DNA of 20,247 nucleotides from contig DJOV01000030.1 in NCBI GenBank assembly GCA_002437285.1, forward strand, positions 1 through 20,247, read 5' to 3'. The notes under the pieces were generated by a model. The model was given only the letters and a program-made list of their open reading frames with translations. It was not told the DNA's origin and ran no database searches. Positions 8,701 through 17,800 of this stretch are shown here, piece after piece. Made by a program: the position numbers and the translations under genes. The first letter of the stretch is position 1. Every line of letters starts with the position of its first letter. The stretch is from Prevotella sp. UBA6429. Its GTDB lineage: Bacteria; Bacteroidota; Bacteroidia; Bacteroidales; Bacteroidaceae.

Positions 8701-9156
8701 AATTATGGCGACTGGAGCCTGAAGACTTCGTTCACCTATCGTGCAGGCATCGATATCGTCAATTCCGCCAAGATGAGCCTCGAGGAGATGTTCAATGCTT
8801 ACAACCAGAGCTCGGCTGTCAACTACCGTTGGCGCAAGAACGGTGATGTCACTACCATTCCGCGTGCCATGTACGACACGGGTTACAACTTCCTCGGCAG
8901 TGACCGCTATGTGGAGGACGCATCCTTTGTGCGTATGAGTTACGTGCAGTTGGTCTACAACTTCAACAAGAAGCTGCTCAAGAAGATGGGGCTCCGTCGT
9001 CTGCAGGTCAGCGTCTCTGGCCAGAACCTGCTCTGCTGGTCTAAATACAGCGGAACAGACCCCGAGCACTCTGCTGGCGCATGGGGTATCGCATACGATA
9101 GCTCACAGACCCCAAGAAGTAAGTCTGTGACCGTCAACCTTAATGTTGGTTTCTAA
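5752..9156 (+). CDS. SusC/RagA family TonB-linked outer-membrane transporter (first pair)
   Basis: This 1134-residue protein has a signal peptide ending AMA-Q, with cleavage probable after Ala23. A carboxypeptidase-regulatory-like domain follows (about 25-100; VSGTVSDAMGPIMGANV, TDINGNFSM). The linker has IKEVVVKAKRK (106-115), the place where SusC proteins carry their TonB-contact region. The plug domain is about 150-260 (LQGQIAGLDIV, LRGVTSINGSAEPLIVVDD, ILKDAASTAIWGSRGANGVI). A large beta-barrel ends in NLNVGF with a terminal Phe. A DxNxDG-type loop (Asp953-Asp964) occurs late in the barrel, as in many relatives. SusC proteins import glycans, peptides or other bulky ligands across the outer membrane using TonB energy, capped by a SusD lipoprotein. 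The SusD gene follows after 14 nt. No enzyme gene reveals the cargo. Confidence 0.96.
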   Translation: MKTNNIKYLLLVLFAMVSTFAMAQGTRVSGTVSDAMGPIMGANVTERDANQRIISAVVTDINGNFSMEIKNTANKLQVSYVGCKTVKLPIGSRTTFEVTLEDQNVIKEVVVKAKRKFSNGGLAIPENEVSMATQNFNMDEVEGLSFTSADEALQGQIAGLDIVANSGNLGSGTSMRLRGVTSINGSAEPLIVVDDQIFDNPDANFDFTNANEETYASLLSVNPSDIQSIDILKDAASTAIWGSRGANGVISIHTKRGSRGNTRVDYSLRVQTSWQPKGYNLLNGDDYTMMLKEMYYNPKQSATATTNINEINYNRSWAEFENWNNNTDWVDAVQQTGVSQYHYLTITGGGEKANFRISAGYDHQNGTIIEQTLDRFSTKLALDYFVSDRITFRVTFPLTYTNNHRNYDDNILGRAQKMSPNMSIYRQDAQGNNTNEYYTMLPGGASGAGSTVAGTSSYELRDIRSLGNPVAIARQAWRDEKTYRISPEFRIDYDLLGTDDSKTRLRYTGLLYMDLYSSSTPKYWPASLVIPSSLSDAAWQAGNYNRYESYDYNSLNLNTKHTFTFTPHFKNEDWYLTMMLRGEMSVGNNNNQSVVSYNTPNGINSSTTNIRPGSMSTGNGEWRSMSALYSGHLSYKGRYAMDFSLRADGTTKFGDSKKWGYFPGLSGRWNISDEPFMKWAHSWLSMLSFRPSWGIVGNQPGSEYLQYARYAVSGVYGQNDADASAYLEGLQLNKLQWERTTQINLGGDFGFFNGLIDGDFNYYYKKTRNLLMRNVSIPSSTGFSSLAYTNVGDMENKGWELNVQLNKFVRIGKFTMDANFNVSQNFNKILDMDESVLESINSEWDASSRGSYLNRIQVGNPLGSIYGLRYKGVYQYSYEYLENMKERNGWSTEQFRDYINNDFLAKGKTAPIAIDDEGHVLMNSNGLPIRQVYNFNDGSSTYKFQGGDAIYEDINHDGQINSLDIVYLGNSNPKWQGGFGFKFNYGDWSLKTSFTYRAGIDIVNSAKMSLEEMFNAYNQSSAVNYRWRKNGDVTTIPRAMYDTGYNFLGSDRYVEDASFVRMSYVQLVYNFNKKLLKKMGLRRLQVSVSGQNLLCWSKYSGTDPEHSAGAWGIAYDSSQTPRSKSVTVNLNVGF

Positions 9157-9170
9157 AACAGATATTCTTT

Positions 9171-10931
9171 ATGAAAGTCAATAATATATTAAAAAAGGTA
9201 GTCCTCGGGACATGTGCCGTTCTCATGTTGGGATCGTGCAACGACTTCCTGACCATCTACCCCACGGATAAGACGGTTGGCAAGGACTTCTGGAAAAAGA
9301 AGGAGGATGTCGACCAGATGGTCACTGGTGCCTATTCCGCCATGACCTCTTATAACGTCATCGAACGTTCCATCGTTTGGGGCGCGTTCCGCTCGGACGA
9401 GTTGGTCAAGCGTACCAGCTTGTCCAACACCACCATGGACAATGTGCTGGCCATGAACCTGTTGCCCACAAACAGCTACAACTCTTGGAGCTCTTTCTAT
9501 AACGTCATCAACCGTTGCAACATTGTGCTCAATCACGCTGAGGGTGTGATGGCCGAGGATCCGGAGTTCACGCAGGGCGACTATGAGACGGTACGTGGCC
9601 AAATGCTGGCCCTGCGCTCACTCTGCTATTTCTACCTCGTTCGCGCTTTCCGTGATGTGCCTTACACCACCCAGAGCTATGAGGACGATGACCAGCAGAT
9701 GCAAGTGGCGCAGATGTGCCCCGATAGCGTGTTGAACTATTGCATCCAGGACCTGAAGGAGGCTGAAACCAAGGTGATGCGCTCAGGGGCTTACGGTAGC
9801 AGCAACTGGCGCAACCAGGGTTACTTCACGCGCGATGCCGTCTACGCCTTGCTCGCAGACATCTATCTCTGGAAGGCTTCCATGAACCACAGCCAGGAAG
9901 ACTACGAGAACTGCGTTGTGTATGCCGACAAGCTCATCAACTCGAAGGATGAGTACCACCGCAACAACGCCTATGGCTCGGTTGGCGGTGCTGACAAGGA
10001 CATCTATCATCTCGTTGACGGACGTATTGCTTTCTCAAGCATTTTCGGTAGCAACAACTCTTCCGAGAGCATCCTCGAGTGGCAGTTTGACGGTGACCGC
10101 AATTCCAATACGGCTTTGGAGAACTACTACGATATGTCTGGTTCTTCTTCCAACCACGATGCCAGTGGTATGGTGGAGGCGTCGCAAATCTTCAACTCGG
10201 TCAACGACGATGCCAACCAGCTTTCCGGCACGAAGGTCTATGCGAGCAAGAACGACCTGCGCTTCTGGAACAATGTCTATCTGGCCAACAGCTCTGAGGC
10301 GTTGCAACTGGAGATCCGCAAGTATGTCGACAAGACGGGTTCGAACATCTCTTCACCCGAAGGCAGAAATGTTGGTCTGGAGAAGAGCTCCAACAACTTC
10401 GACAACTATCAGCGCAACTGGATCGTGTATCGTCTCACCGATGTGATGCTCATGAAGGCAGAAGCCCAGGTACAGCTGGCCGCATCAGATTCTGACGCTG
10501 TGCTGCGCCAGGCTTTCGATCTCGTGCAGGTGGTCAACAAGCGTTCCATGACAACCAATGCCAAGGACACCTTGACCTATTCTGATTTCAACTCCAAGGC
10601 GAGCATGGAAGAGCTGGTGCTTGCCGAGCGCGAGCGTGAGCTCTGCTTCGAGGGTAAGCGTTGGTTCGATCTCGTGCGCTATGCGTATCGCCACATGGAC
10701 GGTGTCAACAGCCGCCAGAAGATGGCTGATGTCTCGTCATGGCCGTCTCTGCCCAGAGCGTTCACGCGTGCCATCATCCGCAAGTATGACACGGGTGGTG
10801 ACGCTGTGGCTTACAAGATGAAGTCGGAGCCTTTCCTGTACTGGCCTATCTTGAGAAGCGAGGTGCATGTCAACCGCTTGCTCAAGCAGAACCCGGTCTA
10901 TTCGGACAATCAAACATCAAGTAAAAACTAA
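9171..10931 (+). CDS. SusD/RagB family nutrient-binding lipoprotein (first pair)
   Basis: This 586-residue lipoprotein has the signal peptide and lipobox LGSC, with Cys23 lipidated. NDFLTIYPTDKTVGKDFWKKK and then VDQMVTGAYSAM form the classic SusD N-terminus. Helical repeat segments (NVINRCNIVLNHAE, RSLCYFYLVRAFRDVPYTT) match the TPR-rich SusD fold. The C-terminal LAERERELCFEGKRWFDLVRYAY (about 481-503) is the family signature. It is expected to lie on the cell surface as a hinged lid over the preceding SusC barrel and to bind the substrate. It starts 14 nt after SusC and ends 5 nt before the next lipoprotein gene, so it is co-transcribed. The residues after Cys23 (NDFL) are less acidic than in the neighbouring FAS1 lipoproteins. 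The family is certain; the ligand is not identifiable. Confidence 0.95.
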   Translation: MKVNNILKKVVLGTCAVLMLGSCNDFLTIYPTDKTVGKDFWKKKEDVDQMVTGAYSAMTSYNVIERSIVWGAFRSDELVKRTSLSNTTMDNVLAMNLLPTNSYNSWSSFYNVINRCNIVLNHAEGVMAEDPEFTQGDYETVRGQMLALRSLCYFYLVRAFRDVPYTTQSYEDDDQQMQVAQMCPDSVLNYCIQDLKEAETKVMRSGAYGSSNWRNQGYFTRDAVYALLADIYLWKASMNHSQEDYENCVVYADKLINSKDEYHRNNAYGSVGGADKDIYHLVDGRIAFSSIFGSNNSSESILEWQFDGDRNSNTALENYYDMSGSSSNHDASGMVEASQIFNSVNDDANQLSGTKVYASKNDLRFWNNVYLANSSEALQLEIRKYVDKTGSNISSPEGRNVGLEKSSNNFDNYQRNWIVYRLTDVMLMKAEAQVQLAASDSDAVLRQAFDLVQVVNKRSMTTNAKDTLTYSDFNSKASMEELVLAERERELCFEGKRWFDLVRYAYRHMDGVNSRQKMADVSSWPSLPRAFTRAIIRKYDTGGDAVAYKMKSEPFLYWPILRSEVHVNRLLKQNPVYSDNQTSSKN

Positions 10932-10936
10932 ACACA

Positions 10937-13027
10937 ATGAACACTTCACTATATCATAAGTTCGCATGCAGACTGGCTGCACTTTTGATGTTGCCTACGC
11001 TGCTTTTTGTGGCCAGCTGTAAGGAGGACATTGACGAGGGTAATCTCTATACCTTCAAGGGTGAGACGGTGGAGAGCTATCTCGCAAACCGTCCTGACTC
11101 TTTCAGCAATTTCAATTACATCCTCAAGAGGGCCGGCATGGACAAGATCCTGTCTGCCTACGGTACTTACACCTGCTTCGCGCCGACCAACGATGCCGTG
11201 ACCGCTTATGTGGACAGTCTCTATGACGACACGTCGGCAAAGATTGAGCACAACGGCATGACGGAGCGAAGCCTGGAGGGCCTGAGCGATTCACTCTGCA
11301 ATGATATCGCTAAGTTTCACCTGGCGTCTTCAGAGGTGATGGCCATCAACATGCAGAATGGCATGACCATACGCACCATGTTGGGCCGTGACGTGAACAC
11401 CAGCATCGACTCTGTGTCGGGCAACACGTTGGTCAACGCCTACTCGCTCATCACCAAGATGGACAACGAGGTGGAGAATGGTGTCGTGCATGTCATCGAC
11501 AATGTGATCCGCCGCAGTAACCTGCTGGTCACGGGTGAGATGAGCTCTCATCCTGACTTGTTCACCATTTGGAAAGCGGCCATAGACTTGACGGGCCTCG
11601 AGGACTCGCTTTCTGACATCGAGCGCAATGTGACCGTTCCTTCGAATGCGGCCACGTACAAGTTCTATTGCCCGGAGAAAGCAATCTTGGGTTACACCAT
11701 CTTCGCTGAGACCGACGAGGTGCTGAGGGAGAATGGCATCAACAACCTGCAGGATCTCATCAGCTATGCCAACAGCATCTATGAGCACTGTGCCGACGCC
11801 GGTTCAGGTTGGTATGACTACTATCGTGACAAGGGTGTCCGCGTGAGCACGGGTGATGACTACCAGAGCCCCTACAACTGCTTGAACATGTTCCTTCGCT
11901 ATCATGTGGTGAAGTGCCGTGTGCCTTACAGCAAGCTGGTCACCAGTTACAATGAGGTGAACAGCGTTCCCTTGTACGACTATTTTGAGACCATGCTGCC
12001 GATGACGATGATCAAGACCCTGCGCTCGGCCAAGGCTGGCGCTGGCAAGATCTTCCTCAACCGTTATGAGGCCAATAACACCATGACTGACCAGGTTGCC
12101 AGTCTCGGTTCCACGAGTATGCACCAGGTGGTCAATGGCCATGCTGGCATCGAGGTCCAGAAGGATAATATCCAGGCGCTGAACGGTTACATCCATCCCA
12201 TCAACGGCATGTTGACCTATGAGGAGTGGGTGCCCAAGGGTGTGCTCAACGAGCGTATCCGCATGGACTTCTGTGCCCTCATCCCAGAGATGATGTCGGC
12301 TTCGTTGCGTTGTCCTACTTACGCTGAGGTGAAGGCGCTGAACAACGGCGTGTCTGGTTCGGATGGTAACTTGAACGGAGATTACGTTCGCATCCCGACT
12401 GACTTCTCGCCTGAGCACTTGATGCTTTACAATGGTGAGAACACACGTCTGCTTTATCTTCCTGCCTCTACCAACTGGTTCAACTATGAGGGCGATGAGT
12501 TCAACGGTAAGGGCACTTACGATGTGGCCTTCCGTCTGCCGCCAGTTCCTTCGGATGGTGTGTATGAGATTCGCTTGGGTCTCTCGACCAACAGCAACCG
12601 TGGTATGTATCAGTTCTACCTGGGTGAAGGCACCAACAACCGCACGAAGATGGAAGCGCTTGACATTCCGGTGGACGAGCGTATCGCTATCTCCTCGAAC
12701 CAGGATGGTACGCCTGACGTGACCACGGGTTGGTGTCTCTACACGCTTCTTGAGGACCTGGGTGTCGAGTCTGACAAGTCCATGCGTAACCTCGGATGGA
12801 TGCGCGGACCGCTCTACTTCACAACGAAGGCTGGTACGACCCCGATGCGTGCGCTGACCAACAACGTCCGTCGTATTGTCACGCGTCATAATCTGAAGCA
12901 AGGTGACAACTGGCTCCGCATCAAGTCGGTGCTGGAGGGCGACCAGTGGCAACCTTATCTTGACTATATCGAGATTGTTCCGGCATACGTTTACAACAAC
13001 TCCCGTTACTTGGAGGATATGTATTAA
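10937..13027 (+). CDS. Fasciclin-domain lipoprotein with C-terminal beta-rich module
   Basis: This 696-residue lipoprotein has the lipobox VASC (Cys28) followed by KEDIDEG, a K-plus-acids pattern like the Bacteroidota surface-export signal. FAS1 domain 1 covers about 45-195, with NFNYILKRAGMDKILS, YTCFAPTNDAVTAYV and the closing NGVVHVIDNVI. A second, more divergent FAS1 domain covers about 204-430 (TIFAETDEVLRENGI; closing NGYIHPINGMLTYEE). The last 220 residues or so (about 470-690) form a different, beta-rich module with FRLPPVPSDGVYEIRLGLS near 530 and YLDYIEIVPAYVY near 676. Such beta-sandwich modules often bind carbohydrate or protein, but this is inference. It lies 5 nt after SusD and 21 nt before another FAS1 gene. 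I infer a surface accessory protein for one of the flanking SusCD pairs. Confidence 0.85.
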   Translation: MNTSLYHKFACRLAALLMLPTLLFVASCKEDIDEGNLYTFKGETVESYLANRPDSFSNFNYILKRAGMDKILSAYGTYTCFAPTNDAVTAYVDSLYDDTSAKIEHNGMTERSLEGLSDSLCNDIAKFHLASSEVMAINMQNGMTIRTMLGRDVNTSIDSVSGNTLVNAYSLITKMDNEVENGVVHVIDNVIRRSNLLVTGEMSSHPDLFTIWKAAIDLTGLEDSLSDIERNVTVPSNAATYKFYCPEKAILGYTIFAETDEVLRENGINNLQDLISYANSIYEHCADAGSGWYDYYRDKGVRVSTGDDYQSPYNCLNMFLRYHVVKCRVPYSKLVTSYNEVNSVPLYDYFETMLPMTMIKTLRSAKAGAGKIFLNRYEANNTMTDQVASLGSTSMHQVVNGHAGIEVQKDNIQALNGYIHPINGMLTYEEWVPKGVLNERIRMDFCALIPEMMSASLRCPTYAEVKALNNGVSGSDGNLNGDYVRIPTDFSPEHLMLYNGENTRLLYLPASTNWFNYEGDEFNGKGTYDVAFRLPPVPSDGVYEIRLGLSTNSNRGMYQFYLGEGTNNRTKMEALDIPVDERIAISSNQDGTPDVTTGWCLYTLLEDLGVESDKSMRNLGWMRGPLYFTTKAGTTPMRALTNNVRRIVTRHNLKQGDNWLRIKSVLEGDQWQPYLDYIEIVPAYVYNNSRYLEDMY

Positions 13028-13048
13028 ACCGCCTCAAAAACATAACTG

Positions 13049-14812
13049 ATGAAAAATAACAAAATATACAGAAATGCGGCAGTAGCCATGGCCTTCCTTG
13101 CAGCGGGGGCCATGACCACGGCTTGCTCTGACTGGGACGACCACTATGACAACAATGGTGTCACGGGTTCGGCCTCAGAGACCATTTGGGAGAACATCAA
13201 GGCCAACGCCAATCTCTCCCAGTTTGCCGACCTCATCCACAAGGCTGGATATGAGGATGTCATCAACACCACGCAGACCTACACCGTATGGGCACCGCTC
13301 AATGGCACATTCAACTATGACTCGCTGAGCGCACTGCCGGTCAGTAACCTCAAGGAGTATTTCGCCAAAAACCACGTGGCTCGTTTCAACTTCCCTGCCA
13401 CGGGATCCATCAATGAGCTGGTGACAATGCTCAACAAGAAGATGATGCCCTTTGTGGGTAACGGTACTTACACCTTCAATGGGGTGGAGCTGGTCACTCC
13501 CAATGTGCCTTCCTCCAATGGTGTGCTGCATGTCACCAATGGCATGGCCAATTACAGGGCCAACCTGTTTGAGAGCCTCGACTCTGTAGCTTATCCCATC
13601 GACTCCATCAGCCGTTACTTCCACAGCTATGACCGCAAGGTACTTGACGTGTCCAACAGTGTGAAGGGGCCGGTGGTGGATGGTCGTATCACCTATCTTG
13701 ACTCGGTGTTTGTGGAGAGCAATTCGCTCATCTACCTGCACAATGCCTTGATCAATCGCGAGGACTCCAGCTACAGCATGATTGTGCCGACCAATGAGGC
13801 TTGGCAGAAGGCTTACGAGCAGGTCAAGAAGCTCTACAACTACAAACCGTTCACCTATGTCAAGGAGGTTCCCGCAACCAACTTGAATAAGGCTACGGAA
13901 GCAGAAAACTATGATAATGGCTCTCGTGACCTTGACTTCTCCTTGCTCAACGACTCCGTCATCCACTTCGTGATCGCCAAGGACTTGTTTGTCAACAATA
14001 ACTTGTACCATAACAAGGTGCTGAAGGAGTTGCAGACGGGCGAGAACCTGCAGACCGACTCCATCGTCACCACGAGGGGTAACATCTATTATGGCGACGA
14101 CGCGACGGCTCTGTTCCAAGGTGCCAAGCGCATTGACAAGAGTAATGGCAGCATGTGGCTGACCGACTCCCTGCGCATGCGTCCTTGGATTGCCTGGAAC
14201 CCCATCATCAAGGTTCAGGGCGAGTATGGTGTGGCCAAGTCTTACAACACCAGCGCCACCACGCGCAACTCGGTCACAAAGGCTGAGCAGAATCCTGACA
14301 TCCAGGGAACGGTATCGAATGGCTCTTATCTGACCGTAACGCCGTTGTCTGCCGCTTCCAACCCTGAGGCTATCTTCTATCTGCCCGAGGTGCGCTCTAC
14401 CGAGTATGCTGTGTATATCTGCTTTGTCCCGGAGAACATCAACAAGAACACCTATGTGGAGAATGTTCGCCCGAATCGTGTGCAGGTGACCATGGGTTAC
14501 AATGACTTGAATGGCAAACCGCAGGAAAAACGCCTGTCAACAGCCACGTTCGAGAATGACATTCACAAGGTGGATACGGTTTATGTGGGCGACTTCTCGT
14601 TCCCGATCTGCTATTATGGAACAGGTCTCAGCACCAGCACGCAGAAAGAGTATGCTCCTTACTTGCGCATCAACAGCCGTGCCACGGGTACTGCTGCGGC
14701 GAGTAAGAACGACCGTACCCTCCGTATCGACTTCATCATGCTGGTACCGAAGGAACTCGACACATATCTGAAGGAACATCCGGGTTATAAGTATCAGCAT
14801 GACCTCGACTAA
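13049..14812 (+). CDS. Fasciclin-domain lipoprotein with C-terminal beta-rich module (second)
   Basis: This 587-residue lipoprotein has a signal peptide with lipobox TTAC (Cys26), followed by SDWDDHYDN, which is again acidic and compatible with surface export. FAS1 domain 1 covers about 46-170: FADLIHKAGYEDVINT, YTVWAPLNGTF, closing NGVLHVTNGMANY. A second FAS1-like unit covers about 180-350, with YSMIVPTNEAWQKAYEQV near 243 and FVIAKDLFVNN near 307. The C-terminal part (about 400-570) is beta-rich, with IFYLPEVRSTEYAVYICFVP near 441 and LRIDFIMLVPKE near 558. It resembles the C-terminal module of the preceding gene. No catalytic motif is seen. It begins 21 nt after that gene and ends 19 nt before the second SusC, so it probably works with the second SusCD pair. 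Confidence 0.85.
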   Translation: MKNNKIYRNAAVAMAFLAAGAMTTACSDWDDHYDNNGVTGSASETIWENIKANANLSQFADLIHKAGYEDVINTTQTYTVWAPLNGTFNYDSLSALPVSNLKEYFAKNHVARFNFPATGSINELVTMLNKKMMPFVGNGTYTFNGVELVTPNVPSSNGVLHVTNGMANYRANLFESLDSVAYPIDSISRYFHSYDRKVLDVSNSVKGPVVDGRITYLDSVFVESNSLIYLHNALINREDSSYSMIVPTNEAWQKAYEQVKKLYNYKPFTYVKEVPATNLNKATEAENYDNGSRDLDFSLLNDSVIHFVIAKDLFVNNNLYHNKVLKELQTGENLQTDSIVTTRGNIYYGDDATALFQGAKRIDKSNGSMWLTDSLRMRPWIAWNPIIKVQGEYGVAKSYNTSATTRNSVTKAEQNPDIQGTVSNGSYLTVTPLSAASNPEAIFYLPEVRSTEYAVYICFVPENINKNTYVENVRPNRVQVTMGYNDLNGKPQEKRLSTATFENDIHKVDTVYVGDFSFPICYYGTGLSTSTQKEYAPYLRINSRATGTAAASKNDRTLRIDFIMLVPKELDTYLKEHPGYKYQHDLD

Positions 14813-14831
14813 GTCTCACTTTTAAATCTGA

Positions 14832-17800
14832 ATGAAAATGAAAAGAAACCATATTCTTTGCTTGAGCATTCTTCTTGCTGCCGCATCGGGCATGCCCGCC
14901 ATGGCGCAGGATGATGCCACTTCTGGCGATGGAACTGAGACGGTCGTGGTCAAGAAGAAGGCCCCCGTCGTCAGAAAAGACAAGTATCCCATGATGGAAG
15001 TCAAGGGTACTGTCATCGACGCTGCAACGGGACTGCCCTTGGCTGGTGTCCAGGTGCAGACACTCAACGACATCCATTATACGGCCATGACCAATGACAA
15101 GGGTGAGTTCACCATCAAGGTGCCTACCTTTGCCACGGCCCTTTATGTCCACACGCCACAGTATCTCAGTCAGCAGGTGCCTGTCAGCCAGGATGGTGTG
15201 AAGGTGAAGATGCTGGCCGATCGTTTCAAGACGATGTACGGCACTTCTACCGACATCCTTGCAGACCGTACAATGACGGTCAACCATACCACCTCGCAAA
15301 GTGTGGATATGGATGTGGAGAACGCGTTGGGCGCGGATGTGCGCGCCATCTCGCGCAACGGAGGACCTGGCTACGGAGCAGCCATGTTCATACGAGGCAT
15401 CAACTCGCTCAACGCCAATGCACAGCCGCTCTTTGTGGTCGATGGCATTGTGCGTGACATGATGCCGACCCGCAACATGATACACTACGGCGATTACAAC
15501 AACCTCCTGCTCAACATCAATCCCGACGACATCGACAAGGTGCAGGTCCTGAAAAACGGTACGGCGCTCTATGGTGCCAAGGGTGGCAATGGTGTCATCC
15601 TCATCACCACCAAGCGCGGACACTCCATGGCAACACGCATCGATGCCAACATCGGACTGGGGGTCACCACGGTGCCTCAGCTGCCCGACATGATGAATGC
15701 TTCGGAGTATCGCCTCTATGCCTCGGAGATGCTCGGTACCTATCCCAACATCAACAACAAGATTACGCCTGATCACATCGGCTTCTTGATTGACGATCCT
15801 ACGAGCTACTATTATAATATGTACCATAACAACACCGATTGGACGAAGGAGGTGTACCACACGGCCATGACGCAGAACTACTCCATCAATGTGCAGGGTG
15901 GTGATAACATTGGTATGTATAACCTCTCGCTCGGCTATACCGATGCGCAGAGCACTGCTCGCAAGAACGGCTTCAACCGCTTGAATGTCCGCTTCAACAC
16001 GGACATCAATGTCATCCGCCACCTCACTACGCGTTTTGACATGGCCTTTGCGAAGATCAACCGCAACGTGTTTGACAATGGTGCTGCCGAGGACTTGACA
16101 ACGGCTCCCGTTTCTTCTCCTACGTTCCTGGGACTGATCAAGTCGCCCATCTTGAGTCCTTACACGTACAACAGCAATGGTACCCTGTCTAACACGCTGG
16201 CGCCCGCAGACAACTTCCTGACGGGTATCGACGAGAACCTGACGCTGGGTAATCCCACCGCTCTCTTGGCCAATGGCGATGCCATCAACAAGAATCGCGT
16301 GGAAAACACCCAGTTCTATGCTGTCATCGCACCGACCTATGAGTTCAGCAAGAGCTTGAAGTTGACCGAGACGTTCAACTACACGCTTGACCGTATCTCG
16401 CAGCGCTACTACCGTCCTATCAACGGCATGCCTACCTTCCTGATTGAGGGACTGGGACGCGTGCAGAACATGAGTAAGTCGGCTTTTGCCAAGCAGACCA
16501 GCATCATGAGCGACACGCGGCTGCAGTGGACCAAGCAGTTCGGTGCCCATTTCCTTGACATCTATGGTGGTTTCCGCTATACGTCATTTGCTTACGACAC
16601 CAACGATCCTACTGGTCAGTACTCAACGGGTGGTAGCGACAAGCAGCCGAACATCTCGGCCAACATGACATACACGGAGGCTACCGGTGTGGATGACACA
16701 TGGAAGTCGGCTTCGTGGTACGCCAATGTTGACTACAACTACCGCAACCGTTACTTTGTCAATGCAACGCTGACCGCTGAGACCAGCAGCCGCTTTGGCG
16801 AGAACTCTGAGGGCCTTGGACTCTTCGGAGTGAAGTGGGGCATCTTCCCCAGCATCCAGTTGGGGTGGAACATGACCAATGAGTCTTGGTTCCCGAAGAA
16901 CTCGTTCGTCAACTATCTGTTGCTCCGCGCCGGCTATGACATCAGCGGTAACGACGACATCAGCAACTATGCCGCACGTACCTCTTTCACCGTCGGAACT
17001 TACCTCAACCGTGCCAACTATGCACAGCTCACCAACATCGGTAACGACAAGATTACGTATGAGAAAACCGGCAAGTTCAACGTGGGCTTCCAGTCGTATC
17101 TTTTCGACAACCGTATCGGCCTGAGCTTCGACTTCTACAAGAATCACACCAGCAACCTCCTCACGCTGAAGACCTTCGACAATCCTGTCGCCGGTATCAA
17201 CAACTATTGGAGTAATGGCGGTTCGCTCGACAACACAGGTTTCGAGGTGGCACTCAGCGGTAAGCCCGTTGTCACCAAGAACTTCAATGTGGAGCTGGGA
17301 GCAAGCCTCGGACACTACAGCAACAAAATCAAGTCGTTGCCTAACGATACCAAGATGTGGCTTGACGGCAAGCAGAATGCTTCTGGTTTCACCTCAAGCA
17401 TCTATGGCACAGACAACGTCGCCACCATCATCGGCCAGTCTGTCGGCGTGTTCTACGGCTACAAGACTGCAGGCGTGTTCTCCAGCGATGCTGAGGCCAA
17501 GGCTGCAGGCAAGGATGGCTATCTCTACATGGTCGACGCCACGGGTGCCAAGCAGAACTTTACCGCTGGTGACGTGCACTTCGTGGACCTCAACGGTGAC
17601 GGACAGATCAGCGAGGCCGACAAGACCATCATCGGCAATCCCAATCCGGACATCTATGGCAACATCTTTGCCAATGTCACTTGGAAGAACTTCACACTGA
17701 GCCTGGGCTTCAACTACAGTCTCGGTAACGATGTGTTCAACTACCAGCGCTCTTTGCTCGAGGGCGAGAGCAACTTCTGGAACCAGACAACGGCTGTCAA

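Noticed and set aside
5752..9156. A biologically special calcium-binding EF-hand in the SusC proteins
   Set aside because: The DxNxDG loops at residues 953-964 of the first SusC and 919-930 of the second are a common feature of SusC barrels, so they are noted in the annotation but are not novel.
14736..16550. 604-codon open frame on the - strand opposite the second SusC
   Set aside because: It lies entirely antisense to a certain SusC and the end of a FAS1 gene, and its translation is rich in Val, His, Arg and Ile with no recognisable domain. Such long antisense frames arise from the codon bias of the real genes. The same applies to 11804-12952, 13175-14119, 2911-3840 and 8302-9069.
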